Below are positions 21,859 through 29,289 of a DNA stretch of 64,000 nt, piece by piece; positions within the stretch are counted from its first letter, which is position 1, and every line of letters begins with the position of its first letter. Origin of the DNA: Stenotrophomonas maltophilia. Its GTDB lineage: Bacteria; Pseudomonadota; Gammaproteobacteria; Xanthomonadales; Xanthomonadaceae. A model generated the notes under the pieces. That model saw only the letters and a list, made by a program, of their open reading frames with translations. It did not search any database and was not told the origin of the DNA. A program made the position numbers and the translations under genes. Location: assembly GCF_006970445.1 (NCBI RefSeq), contig NZ_CP033877.1, positions 2,922,750 to 2,986,749 of the forward strand. The letters run 5' to 3'.

Positions 21859-22470
21859 TCAGGCGATCGCTTCCTGGTAACGGCGCTCGACTTCATTCCA
21901 GTCGATGACGTTGAAGAACGCGCCGATGTATTCCGGACGGCGGTTCTGGTACTTCAGGTAGTACGCGTGTTCCCACACGTCCAGGCCGAGGATGGGGGTG
22001 TTGCCTTCCATCAGCGGGCTGTCCTGGTTGCCGGTGCTCTCGACCACGACCTTCTTGTCCGGGGTCACGCTCAGCCACGCCCAGCCGCTGCCGAAACGGG
22101 TCAGCGCCGCCTTGGTGAAGGCATCCTTGAACTTGTCGAAACCGCCCAGGTCCTTGTCGATGGCCTTGGCCACGTCGCCCACCGGGTTGCCACCAGCGTT
22201 CGGGGCCATCACGGTCCAGAACAGCGAGTGGTTGGCATGGCCACCACCGTTGTTGCGCACCGGGCCCTGCAGGTTCTCCGGCAGCGACTTGAGCTTCTTC
22301 ACCAGCTCTTCGACCGGCAGGTCAGCGTACTCGGTGCCTTCCAGCGCCGCGTTGACGTTGTTGATGTAGGTCTGGTGATGCTTGGTGTGATGGATTTCCA
22401 TCGTCGCCGCATCGATATGCGGCTCCAGCGCGTCGTAGGCGTAGGACAGCTTGGGCAGGGTGTAGGCCAT
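21859..22470 (-). CDS. Superoxide dismutase, Mn/Fe family
   Basis: A 203-residue cytoplasmic SOD. The metal ligands are seen as His in [11 protein letters not shown], His in [10 protein letters not shown], and Asp-x-x-x-His in [19 protein letters not shown]. The stretch [10 protein letters not shown] carries the Gln in the position typical of manganese enzymes, so this is more like SodA than SodB, but cambialistic members exist. ATG is preceded by AGGAGATG. The roughly 220-base upstream gap includes an inverted repeat CCCGAC/GTCGGG at 22497-22511 of unknown meaning. Confidence 0.94.
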   Translation of the reverse strand: MAYTLPKLSYAYDALEPHIDAATMEIHHTKHHQTYINNVNAALEGTEYADLPVEELVKKLKSLPENLQGPVRNNGGGHANHSLFWTVMAPNAGGNPVGDVAKAIDKDLGGFDKFKDAFTKAALTRFGSGWAWLSVTPDKKVVVESTGNQDSPLMEGNTPILGLDVWEHAYYLKYQNRRPEYIGAFFNVIDWNEVERRYQEAIA

Positions 22471-22689
22471 GATGCATCTCCTGATTGCGAGGGCACCCGA
22501 CGATGTCGGGCGGTGCGCGGTGAATGATGGGGACAGACCGCCAGATTACCAAGGGGGATGTAAAGGAAATTGCGTCCTGCCAGTGAGCACGACGGCAATT
22601 GTTACGCAGCAGTGACGCGGCGCCCTCCTCATACACCATGCAGCGCGCAGGCGCTACAGTGCGTCCACCACCCTCGCCCGCCCCTGCCC

Positions 22690-23142
22690 ATGCGCAACCC
22701 CCGGCTGCTGATCACCGCCATCGCCCTGCTGCTGCTCGGCCTGGTCGCCAACCATTTCCTGCAGCGGCCGCCGGCGCCACAGTTCGCGCCCGATCTGCAG
22801 GGCACGCCCGCCGCGCGCGCGCCGGCCACCGCCTCGCCCGGCAAGGACAGCGGACTTCCCGCGTTCCTGCCCGCCGAAGCACGCGCGACCATCGCGCTGA
22901 TCCAGCGTGGCGGCCCGTTCCCGCACCGGCAGGACGGCAGCACGTTCGGCAACCGCGAGCAGCAACTGCCGCAGCGCGCACGCGGCTACTACCGCGAATA
23001 CACCGTCGATACCCCCGGCGCGCGCACCCGCGGCACGCGCCGCATCGTCACCGGCGGCGATCCGCCGGAAGCGTGGTACTACACCGATGACCATTACGCG
23101 TCATTCCGCAGCTTCACCGTACCGGCCCAGGGAGCGCAGTGA
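22690..23142 (+). CDS. Membrane-anchored or secreted guanyl-type ribonuclease (barnase/RNase Sa family)
   Basis: A 150-residue protein: an N-terminal hydrophobic segment (about residues 6-24) that could be a signal peptide or an anchor, a Pro/Ala-rich linker to about residue 55, and a RNase N1/T1-type domain. The catalytic residues of barnase and RNase Sa are all present: the general base Glu103 in YYREYTV, Arg118 in GTRRIV, and the general acid His135 in DDHYASF. It would cut RNA 3' of guanine outside the cytoplasm. The stop codon overlaps the ATG of the barstar gene, so toxin and inhibitor are made together. Confidence 0.9.
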   Translation: MRNPRLLITAIALLLLGLVANHFLQRPPAPQFAPDLQGTPAARAPATASPGKDSGLPAFLPAEARATIALIQRGGPFPHRQDGSTFGNREQQLPQRARGYYREYTVDTPGARTRGTRRIVTGGDPPEAWYYTDDHYASFRSFTVPAQGAQ

Positions 23143-23555
23143 TGAGCCACGATGATTTCGGCCTTGGCCTGCACGACATCAACAATGCTGGCGTCTATGC
23201 CATAGACAGCGGCGACATCGACGCACTGGCCGCTGCGATGCGCGATGCCGGCCTGAAGGTGATCCGCATCGACCTGGAGAGCGTGGCGGACAAGCGCACC
23301 CTGCTCGCCCGGCTGGCCGCACAGCTGGATTTCCCGGCCGGTTTCGGCGGCAACTGGGATGCACTGTCGGACAACCTGCGCGACCTGCAATGGCTGCCGG
23401 CCAACGGCTACGCGCTGTTCCTGGCCGACGTGGATGCGCTGCGCGCCGGCGCGCAGAAGGACTTCGACACCCTGCTGGACGTGATGGACGAAACCAGCCG
23501 CGACTGGGTCGGCCGCGACGTCCCGTTCTGGGTATTCCTGTCGCAGAGCGCGTAA
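23142..23555 (+). CDS. Barstar-family ribonuclease inhibitor
   Basis: A 137-residue cytoplasmic protein. The barstar core LDFPAGFGGNWDALSDNLRD is at about residues 62-81; Asp73 and Asp77 match the barstar residues (Asp35, Asp39) that plug the barnase active site. An N-terminal extension of about 35 residues comes before the barstar fold. GGAG stands 8 bases before the ATG, inside the ribonuclease gene. It protects the producer from the ribonuclease coded in the overlapping gene upstream. Confidence 0.92.
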   Translation: MSHDDFGLGLHDINNAGVYAIDSGDIDALAAAMRDAGLKVIRIDLESVADKRTLLARLAAQLDFPAGFGGNWDALSDNLRDLQWLPANGYALFLADVDALRAGAQKDFDTLLDVMDETSRDWVGRDVPFWVFLSQSA

Positions 23556-23568
23556 GGGCAACGCCCTG

Positions 23569-23591
23569 GTAGAGGCCGACCTTGGTCGGCA
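23569..23591 (+). repeat. SMAG repeat (GTAG + AGGCCGACC hairpin)
   Basis: GTAGAGGCCGACCTTGGTCGGCA-type element (GTAG, stem GCCGACC/GGTCGGC), first of three between barstar and the transmembrane repetitive protein gene. Confidence 0.87.
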
Positions 23592-23613
23592 TGGGCGTGT
23601 CCCCGCATGGATC

Positions 23614-23636
23614 ATCCACGCATGGCGTGGATCTAC
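23614..23636 (-). repeat. SMAG repeat (GTAG + ATCCACGCC hairpin)
   Basis: Reverse-oriented copy ending in CTAC. It faces the copy at 23657, so the two form an inverted pair with GTAG ends inside. Confidence 0.9.
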
Positions 23637-23656
23637 CCGGCGCAGTTGAATGCACA

Positions 23657-23679
23657 GTAGATCCACGCCATGCGTGGAT
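23657..23679 (+). repeat. SMAG repeat (GTAG + ATCCACGCC hairpin)
   Basis: Forward copy, inverted relative to that at 23614, eight bases from the stop codon of the convergent gene. Confidence 0.9.
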
Positions 23680-23687
23680 GTGCCGTC

Positions 23688-25448
23688 CTAGCGGCTCCCG
23701 TTGTCTTCCTGCAGTTCCTTCTTGAACGGGATGTCCGGCGGCGGTCGTGCCACGGCCGGCTGATCCTGCATGTTGGGGTTGGTCAGGCCGCAGCCGCCAC
23801 CGGCCTGCAGGATCGAAATGACGCAGGAGATCTTCGAGTTGGTGCCCGGCAACGGAATCTCCATCGCCTTGACGCCCTTGCGCACCCATTCGGCCAGCAA
23901 CGATTCCTGCGGCACCCAGTACTTGTCGAACGAGGTGGGCGTGTAGTCGTAGGGCGGGCGCTTCAGCCACGTGCCGGATTGCGCAATGCGCTCCTTGCTC
24001 CAGCCGTCGTTTGCCCCACCGGGCGCACCGCGCTCGGCATGGCCATCACCTTCCTGGCCGGGCACGCGCACGCTGCCATCGGCATTGAACAGGCCATCGC
24101 CCTTGCCGGTAGTGCTGGCCTGGCGGGCGCCACTGCTGGCTCCGTCGCGGTTGCGCCTGGAGGAACCCCAGTCGTCGCCCTTGGCAGGCGTGGCCCAGTT
24201 GCCTGGATTGGGTGCCGGACGCGCTCCCGCGTTTGCCGGTGTGCTGCTGGATGCCGACGGACGCGTGCTGCTGCTCGCCTGCGTCGCGCTGCCATGGGCC
24301 GCGGTCGCAGGCGCCGCCGTGGCACTGCCACTGGAGGATGCCGGTGCCGCGGCAGGTGCCGAGGCCACTTCGCGTTCCCGCACCTGCACATCACGGCCAG
24401 TCGGCGCACGCACGGCGGGCTCACGCCCGGCCACCGCCGCCATCCGCACCTGCGGATCGGCCACGGCCTGCACTTCACGTTCGCGTACCCGCACGTCCTG
24501 CTGCGGCACGCGCACCTGCATTTCGGCGCTGCGCAGCGGCTGTGGCGCGACTGGCGCATCGACCGTGCTGACTTCGCGTTCGCGCACCTGGATGTCACGC
24601 ACCTGTGGCGTGCGCACGGCCAGCTCCGGACTGCGCACCTGGGTCGGTGTCGGCGGCGCCTGCACCGGTTGCACGCTGCGCTCGCGCACGCTGGGCGTGC
24701 TGTCACGTGGCACGACGCTGACTTCGGTGCGCGGCACGCTGACCGGCGGCACCACGAAATCGGTGCTGGCCTGTGCCACTTCGGTGGCCTGGACCGGTGA
24801 AGGCGGCGGCGCGGCAACCGGCGCCGGCTCGGCTTCGGCCGGTGGCGGTGGAACGCTGGCGGTCGGCGCGGATGCAGGGGATGAGGCGGTGGCTTCGGCA
24901 GCGACCGGACGTGGTGCAGGGGCCGTGGCAGCGCCCGCTTCCTGGCCCGTCGCAACCCGACCCGCCGCCGCAGCCGCAGCCGCTTCGGCGCCCGGTTGAT
25001 CGCCACCGCCTTCCTGGGTGGCGCGGCCGACGAACTCCACCTGCACGCGCTCGCCCTCGGCACCCTCTTCTTCCGGCGCGGTGGTGCGGATCACCGCCAC
25101 CCACAGCAGCAGCACGAAGAACAGCAGGTGCAGCAGTGCGCTGACCAGTACCGAGGTCCAGCGCATCCAGCGCTGGTCGCGCGGCGCAGCGTCCCAGTCC
25201 TGCCAGAACAAACGGCGCAGCGCCTGCCACGGCGACAGCCGCGGCGACTGGCCTGGCGGGCCGGGCAGCGGGCGCGGCAGGAAAACTGCGATCACGTCGC
25301 GGGCATGGAACGGCCGCTGCAGCGGCGCCAGCGAGCGCAGCCACAGCGCCCAGCCATAGGGCAGGCGCGTAGTCTTCTCGAGGACGGCGCGGGGCTGCTG
25401 GCGCGCCAGCAGCAGGTCAATGAGTTGCTCGGCCCGGGTCAGAGGCAC
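23688..25448 (-). CDS. Transmembrane repetitive protein, proline-rich, TonB-like layout
   Basis: A 586-residue protein with one membrane helix (around residues 99-120, LVSALLHLLFFVLLLWVAV) after a basic cytoplasmic N-terminus. A long Pro/Ala/Val linker spans the periplasm, followed by a globular C-terminus with two cysteines (KISCVISILQAGGGCG). The linker holds three spaced repeats ending in VREREV (VRDIQVREREV, QDVRVREREV, GRDVQVREREV). Xanthomonad proteins of this layout are called 'transmembrane repetitive protein'. The topology recalls TonB or TolA, but no TonB C-terminal box is evident. nfuA starts upstream on the same strand; the gap is 10 bases, so they may share a transcript. Confidence 0.8.
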   Translation of the reverse strand: MPLTRAEQLIDLLLARQQPRAVLEKTTRLPYGWALWLRSLAPLQRPFHARDVIAVFLPRPLPGPPGQSPRLSPWQALRRLFWQDWDAAPRDQRWMRWTSVLVSALLHLLFFVLLLWVAVIRTTAPEEEGAEGERVQVEFVGRATQEGGGDQPGAEAAAAAAAGRVATGQEAGAATAPAPRPVAAEATASSPASAPTASVPPPPAEAEPAPVAAPPPSPVQATEVAQASTDFVVPPVSVPRTEVSVVPRDSTPSVRERSVQPVQAPPTPTQVRSPELAVRTPQVRDIQVREREVSTVDAPVAPQPLRSAEMQVRVPQQDVRVREREVQAVADPQVRMAAVAGREPAVRAPTGRDVQVREREVASAPAAAPASSSGSATAAPATAAHGSATQASSSTRPSASSSTPANAGARPAPNPGNWATPAKGDDWGSSRRNRDGASSGARQASTTGKGDGLFNADGSVRVPGQEGDGHAERGAPGGANDGWSKERIAQSGTWLKRPPYDYTPTSFDKYWVPQESLLAEWVRKGVKAMEIPLPGTNSKISCVISILQAGGGCGLTNPNMQDQPAVARPPPDIPFKKELQEDNGSR

Positions 25449-25458
25449 GCGTCAGCGA

Positions 25459-26058
25459 TCAGGCGACGTTGCCGCGCGGAATGTACGGCGCGTGGCCGCT
25501 GTCGTGGTCGGTCGCGTCGCGCACGGCGGTCACGCCCGGCACGCGGCCCATCAGGGTCTTTTCAATGCCCTGCTTGAGCGTCACGTCGGCCATGCCGCAG
25601 CCCTGGCAGCCACCACCGAAGCGCAGCAGCACCACGCCGTCGGACGAGACTTCCTGCACGGCCACCTTGCCGCCATGCGAGGCCAGCTGCGGATTGACTT
25701 CGTTCTCCACCACCCAGTGCACGCGCTCGACCAGCGAGGCCGCATCGCCGGGCGCTTCACCCTTGATGCGCGGCGCCTTGATGGTCAGCTGCTGGGCACC
25801 GGCGGTGCCGGCGACAATGTCGATCTCGGCGCCATCGAGCCAGCCAACGCTGCCGGAATCGACATAGAGGGTGAAACCATCGCAGTCCACCGCCCACTCG
25901 TCACCGAGCAGGTCGGTCGGTTCGGCGAATTCCAGCCGGGCATCGGCGCGCGGGGTACCGGGGTCGACCGCGCTCAGGCGCACGCCCATGCCGGGCACGC
26001 CCTCGCGTTCGATCAACTTGCGGAAATGGGTCTGGGCAGTGTCGGAGATCTGGATCAT
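25459..26058 (-). CDS. nfuA: Fe/S biogenesis protein NfuA
   Basis: A 199-residue iron-sulfur carrier. An N-terminal degenerate A-type (IscA-like) domain, about residues 1-95, lacks the ligand cysteines as expected. The C-terminal Nfu domain carries the CxxC pair in [13 protein letters not shown] that binds the [4Fe-4S] cluster at the dimer interface. It matures [4Fe-4S] enzymes under stress; the class I fumarase at 6771 is a likely kind of client. No ribosome binding site is visible and a TAGAAT ends 6 bases before the ATG, so the mRNA may be leaderless. Confidence 0.96.
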   Translation of the reverse strand: MIQISDTAQTHFRKLIEREGVPGMGVRLSAVDPGTPRADARLEFAEPTDLLGDEWAVDCDGFTLYVDSGSVGWLDGAEIDIVAGTAGAQQLTIKAPRIKGEAPGDAASLVERVHWVVENEVNPQLASHGGKVAVQEVSSDGVVLLRFGGGCQGCGMADVTLKQGIEKTLMGRVPGVTAVRDATDHDSGHAPYIPRGNVA

Positions 26059-26064
26059 CAGGCT

Positions 26065-26075
26065 ATTCTAGCCAA
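26065..26075 (-). promoter_or_regulatory. Extended -10 element of nfuA (TTGGCTAGAAT)
   Basis: On the minus strand TTGGCTAGAAT is followed by 6 bases and the nfuA ATG. The identical 11-mer precedes the yciI-like gene (46691-46701). Confidence 0.5.
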
Positions 26076-26148
26076 GTAAGCGTCAGCCGCTCATTCGGTT
26101 TATACACCGTCCGGCGCATTGTTCAGTCAACACGAGGTGGAGATTCCC

Positions 26149-26499
26149 ATGGCCGACCTGATTCCACTGGCCCAGGCCCGTTGCGTGCCGCGCAAAGGCA
26201 GCGACCACAAGCTCGGCGAAGCCCGCCTGGCCGAACTGCTGCCGCAGATTCCCGGCTGGGAGCTGAGCGAGGGGGGGCAGGCCCTGTTGCGCACCTTCCG
26301 CTTCAAGGATTACTACGCCACCATGGCCTTCGTGAACGCGCTGGCCTGGATTGCCCACCGCGAGGACCACCATCCGGACCTGGGCGTGCACTACGACCGC
26401 GCGGTCGTGCGCTTCTCCACCCACGACGTGGGTGGCCTGAGCGAGAACGACTTCATCTGCGCGGCAAAGACTTCGGCCCTGACGGAGCAACTGCCATGA
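26149..26499 (+). CDS. phhB: Pterin-4a-carbinolamine dehydratase
   Basis: A 116-residue enzyme that dehydrates 4a-hydroxytetrahydrobiopterin during recycling of the cofactor of phenylalanine hydroxylase. The active-site motif [26 protein letters not shown] block is present in pieces (EDHHPD, then STHDVGGLS). AGGTGGAG stands six bases before the ATG. No phenylalanine hydroxylase gene is next to it, so it may have other pterin-recycling clients. Its stop overlaps the start of the next lipoprotein gene (ATGA). Confidence 0.93.
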   Translation: MADLIPLAQARCVPRKGSDHKLGEARLAELLPQIPGWELSEGGQALLRTFRFKDYYATMAFVNALAWIAHREDHHPDLGVHYDRAVVRFSTHDVGGLSENDFICAAKTSALTEQLP

Positions 26500-26912
26500 A
26501 CGTACGTTTGCTGAGCCTGTCCCTGATCGCTGCGACCGGCCTGGCCGGCTGTGGCGCGTCCGAACCGCCGGCACCACCACCGCCCGCACCGACCGAAGTC
26601 GCAGCGGTGAAGACGCCGCCGCCGCAGTACCCGCTTGAGCTGGCCTGCATGGGCGTGGGTGGCACCAGCACCTTCAAGGTGACCATCGGCACCGACGGCA
26701 AGCCGAGCGAGGTTGCCCTGCTCACCGGCGCCGGCAACCCGCAGCTGGACGAACTGGCCAAGACCGCCGTGCAGGGCTGGCAGTTCAATGCCGCCACCCG
26801 CAACGGCCAGCCGGTGCCGGCCACCATCCAGGTACCGGTCAGCTTCAACCCGCCGCAGCCGAAGCCAGACCAGTGCTTCGCCATCGAAGAACGCCTGCGC
26901 CGCGGCGGCTGA
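26496..26912 (+). CDS. Lipoprotein with TonB C-terminal-like domain
   Basis: A 138-residue putative lipoprotein with lipobox LAGC at residues 16-19, a Pro-rich linker ([13 protein letters not shown]) and a domain [20 protein letters not shown]...[18 protein letters not shown], the pattern of the TonB C-terminal family (PF03544-like). It lacks a transmembrane anchor and the length of an energising TonB, so a role in true TonB energy transfer is unlikely; periplasmic scaffold or binding is inference. It is translationally coupled to phhB. Confidence 0.78.
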   Translation: MNVRLLSLSLIAATGLAGCGASEPPAPPPPAPTEVAAVKTPPPQYPLELACMGVGGTSTFKVTIGTDGKPSEVALLTGAGNPQLDELAKTAVQGWQFNAATRNGQPVPATIQVPVSFNPPQPKPDQCFAIEERLRRGG

Positions 26913-26957
26913 TCGCGCGCACCCCGACGAGGCCAGCCGACGCCCGCCTCGCCCTCG

Positions 26958-26981
26958 CCGCCCCGGCCCTGACCGGGGCGG
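26958..26981 (+). terminator. Hairpin after the TonB-domain lipoprotein gene
   Basis: CCGCCCCGG, a 6-nt loop, CCGGGGCGG, followed by TTGTCTGTT. It separates the phhB transcript from the ZIP transporter gene. Confidence 0.65.
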
Positions 26982-27010
26982 TTGTCTGTTGACCAGGACC
27001 GCGTCGGTAG

Positions 27011-27820
27011 ATGCTGCAGATTCCCCCCGAAAACATCTGGATCGCGCTGGCCGTCACTCTCGCGGCCGGCCTGGCCACCGCGATCGGCAGCCTGCTGGTG
27101 CTGTTCTCGCGCCGCCCCAACCCGCGCCTGCTGGCCTTCGGCCTGGCCTTCGCTGGCGGCGCGATGGTCTACGTATCGCTGTCGGAGATCCTCAACAAGT
27201 CCATTGCCTCGTTCGCACTGGCCTATGGCGAGCGCACCGGCTTCACCTACGGCACCCTGGCCTTCCTGCTGGGCGTGATCGTGATCGTGCTGATCGACCA
27301 CTTCATTCCGAACCCGCATGACAGCCTGGACAAGCAGGACCCGGCGTTCCGCGAGAACAGCCGCGAGTACCTGAAGCGCGTCGCCCTGCTGACCTCGATC
27401 GCGATCACCGCGCACAATTTCCCGGAAGGGCTGGCAACGTTCTTCGCGACGCTGGAAAGCCCGTCGGTGGGCATGCCGCTGGCCTTCGCCATCGCCATCC
27501 ACAACATTCCGGAGGGCATCGCGATCGCGGTGCCGGTGTACTTCGCCACCCAGAACAAGTTCTATGCATTCAGTGCCAGCCTGCTGTCGGGCCTGGCCGA
27601 ACCGGTGGGCGCGGCGCTTGGCTACTGGCTGCTGTCCGGATCACTGTCGCACGCCACCTTCGGTTGGGTGTTCGGGCTGATCGCCGGCGTGATGGTGTTC
27701 CTGGCGCTGGATGAGCTGCTGCCGGCGGCCAAGCGCTATGCGAAGGGCCACGAGACGGTTTACGGGCTGGTGGCCGGCATGGGCACGCTGGCGATCAGCC
27801 TGGTGCTGTTCAAGTGGTGA
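27011..27820 (+). CDS. zupT: ZIP family metal transporter ZupT
   Basis: A 269-residue inner-membrane importer of zinc and other divalent metals with eight predicted helices. The metal-binding helices are diagnostic: TAHNFPEGLATFFATLESP (helix IV) and IHNIPEGIAIAVP (helix V), both with the HNxPEG motif. A short hydrophilic loop (about residues 95-120) holds no His cluster. It stands alone, with GTAG-type repeats past its stop codon. No Zur box could be recognised upstream. Confidence 0.94.
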   Translation: MLQIPPENIWIALAVTLAAGLATAIGSLLVLFSRRPNPRLLAFGLAFAGGAMVYVSLSEILNKSIASFALAYGERTGFTYGTLAFLLGVIVIVLIDHFIPNPHDSLDKQDPAFRENSREYLKRVALLTSIAITAHNFPEGLATFFATLESPSVGMPLAFAIAIHNIPEGIAIAVPVYFATQNKFYAFSASLLSGLAEPVGAALGYWLLSGSLSHATFGWVFGLIAGVMVFLALDELLPAAKRYAKGHETVYGLVAGMGTLAISLVLFKW

Positions 27821-27837
27821 ACGGCCCAGAAGGGCGC

Positions 27838-27860
27838 ATCCACGCATGGCGTGGATCTAC
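27838..27860 (-). repeat. SMAG repeat (GTAG + ATCCACGCC hairpin)
   Basis: Reverse-oriented copy between the convergent zupT and rluC genes. Confidence 0.9.
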
Positions 27861-27873
27861 CCAGACAAGGCAG

Positions 27874-27897
27874 CGGCCGGGCATGCCCCGGCGCTAC
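27874..27897 (-). repeat. SMAG repeat (GTAG + CGCCGGGGC hairpin)
   Basis: Reverse of GTAG-CGCCGGGGCATGCCCGGC; a separate sequence family of the same GTAG design, 13 bases behind the previous copy. Confidence 0.75.
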
Positions 27898-27907
27898 CCG
27901 GTCATTG

Positions 27908-28882
27908 TCAGCGCAGGCGATCCAGCGCCTCGATCAGCTCGTCGGCCAGCGGCGCGTTCAACACGTATGGACTCTTGCCCGCGTCCAGCGCGAACTCCAG
28001 CGACGCCGCATGCAGGAACAGGCGCTTCAGCCCGATCTGCTCACGAAGCCGCTTGTTGACCGCAGGATCGCCGTATTTGTCGTCACCGGCCACCGGATGC
28101 CCCAGATGCTGGGCGTGCACGCGGATCTGGTGGGTACGACCGGTCTCGATGCGCACCTCGCAGTACGAATGACCACCGCGGCGCTCCAGCACCCGGAAGT
28201 GGCTGATCGATTCCTTGCCGATCGCATTGACCTGTACGTGGCGTTCGCCGCCCTGGCGCAGGCCCACGTGCAGTGGCGCGTCGACCGTCATCACCCCGTC
28301 GGGCATGCGCCCGGCCAGCAGGGTCAGGTAGCGCTTGCGGATGCCGGCGCCGTGGTCTTCACGCAGCAGCGCCTGCAGTTCGCTCAGCGCTGAGCGCTTC
28401 TTGGCCACGATCAACAGGCCCGAGGTGTCGCGATCCAGCCGGTGGACGAGCTCCAGGGTCTGCCCCGGGCGCAGGGCACGCAGGGTCTCGATGGCGCCGA
28501 AGCTGATGCCGCTGCCACCATGGCTGGCCACGCCGGACGGCTTGTTCAGGGCCAGCAGGCGGGCGTCCTCGAAGACGATGGCCTGCTCCAGGCGGCGCAT
28601 GAACGCCTCCGGCGGACCGGCCTTGTCTCCTTCCTCATTGAGACGAACGGGTGGCACACGCACCTCATCACCCGCCTCCAGCTTGCGTTCGGCCTTGGCG
28701 CGGCCGCCGTTCACCCGTACCTGGCCGCTGCGCACGAGCTTGTAGACCAGGCTGCGCGGGGCGCCCTTCAGCTGGCCCAGCAGGAAGTTGTCCAGGCGCT
28801 GGCCGGCGCGGTCGGCGGGAACGGTGATCATGCGCACGGAAGGCTTGTCGCCAGCGGGCTTGGTGGGGTCTTGGGCAGTCAT
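27908..28882 (-). CDS. rluC: Ribosomal large subunit pseudouridine synthase RluC
   Basis: A 324-residue enzyme that makes pseudouridine at 23S rRNA positions 955, 2504 and 2580 (E. coli numbering). An S4-like domain (RLDNFLLGQLKGAPRSLVYK, about residues 28-47) leads into the RluA-type catalytic domain; the catalytic Asp lies in HRLDRDTSGLL, followed by RTHQIRVH. It is divergent from rne, the same neighbour relation as in E. coli. The start is the ATG before TAQDPTKP; a reading frame continues far upstream but through the rne leader. Confidence 0.95.
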   Translation of the reverse strand: MTAQDPTKPAGDKPSVRMITVPADRAGQRLDNFLLGQLKGAPRSLVYKLVRSGQVRVNGGRAKAERKLEAGDEVRVPPVRLNEEGDKAGPPEAFMRRLEQAIVFEDARLLALNKPSGVASHGGSGISFGAIETLRALRPGQTLELVHRLDRDTSGLLIVAKKRSALSELQALLREDHGAGIRKRYLTLLAGRMPDGVMTVDAPLHVGLRQGGERHVQVNAIGKESISHFRVLERRGGHSYCEVRIETGRTHQIRVHAQHLGHPVAGDDKYGDPAVNKRLREQIGLKRLFLHAASLEFALDAGKSPYVLNAPLADELIEALDRLR

Positions 28883-29289
28883 CAGGCTGTTTATTCTGTT
28901 ACACTCGGGGGGCGAGATAAGGGATTGATTTCGTTGGAAGTTACTCAGGGCCAGAAGCCCAGCTTCCGACGAATCCGGCACAGTGCGCGACCACCGCCCG
29001 CGGGGCGGCCATGTTAGCGGCTCACCGGCCTTCCCGGCCATCGCCGGATGCCTGACACGCAACCGTGCTGAACATGTCCCGCGTGGCGCTCCAGCCTGGC
29101 TGACAGCTGCCTGCGGCCTGTAACACCCCAAAACCCATAAGAGTGAAGCGCTCCCGCGGCCTGCCGTGGTGTCGTAGCGCTGGAAACCCAAGCCGCCCTC
29201 CCCGCGCTTGCGCGAATGGGCGGCGAGCCGTGTCCAGAGGCGAAACCCCATGGCGTTCCGCGCGGTAGCCGCTTGCGAGGAACGCAACA
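28883..29289 (+). promoter_or_regulatory. Long 5' leader of rne and rluC promoter region
   Basis: A 407-base stretch without a gene between the divergent rluC and rne. E. coli rne has a leader of similar size through which RNase E degrades its own mRNA; the same is inferred here. Several short stems can be drawn (for example CCGCCCGCGGGGCGG near 28993), but no clear promoter for rne. On the minus strand CAGAAT (28893-28898) is a candidate -10 for rluC. GAGGA before the ATG is the rne ribosome binding site. Confidence 0.6.
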
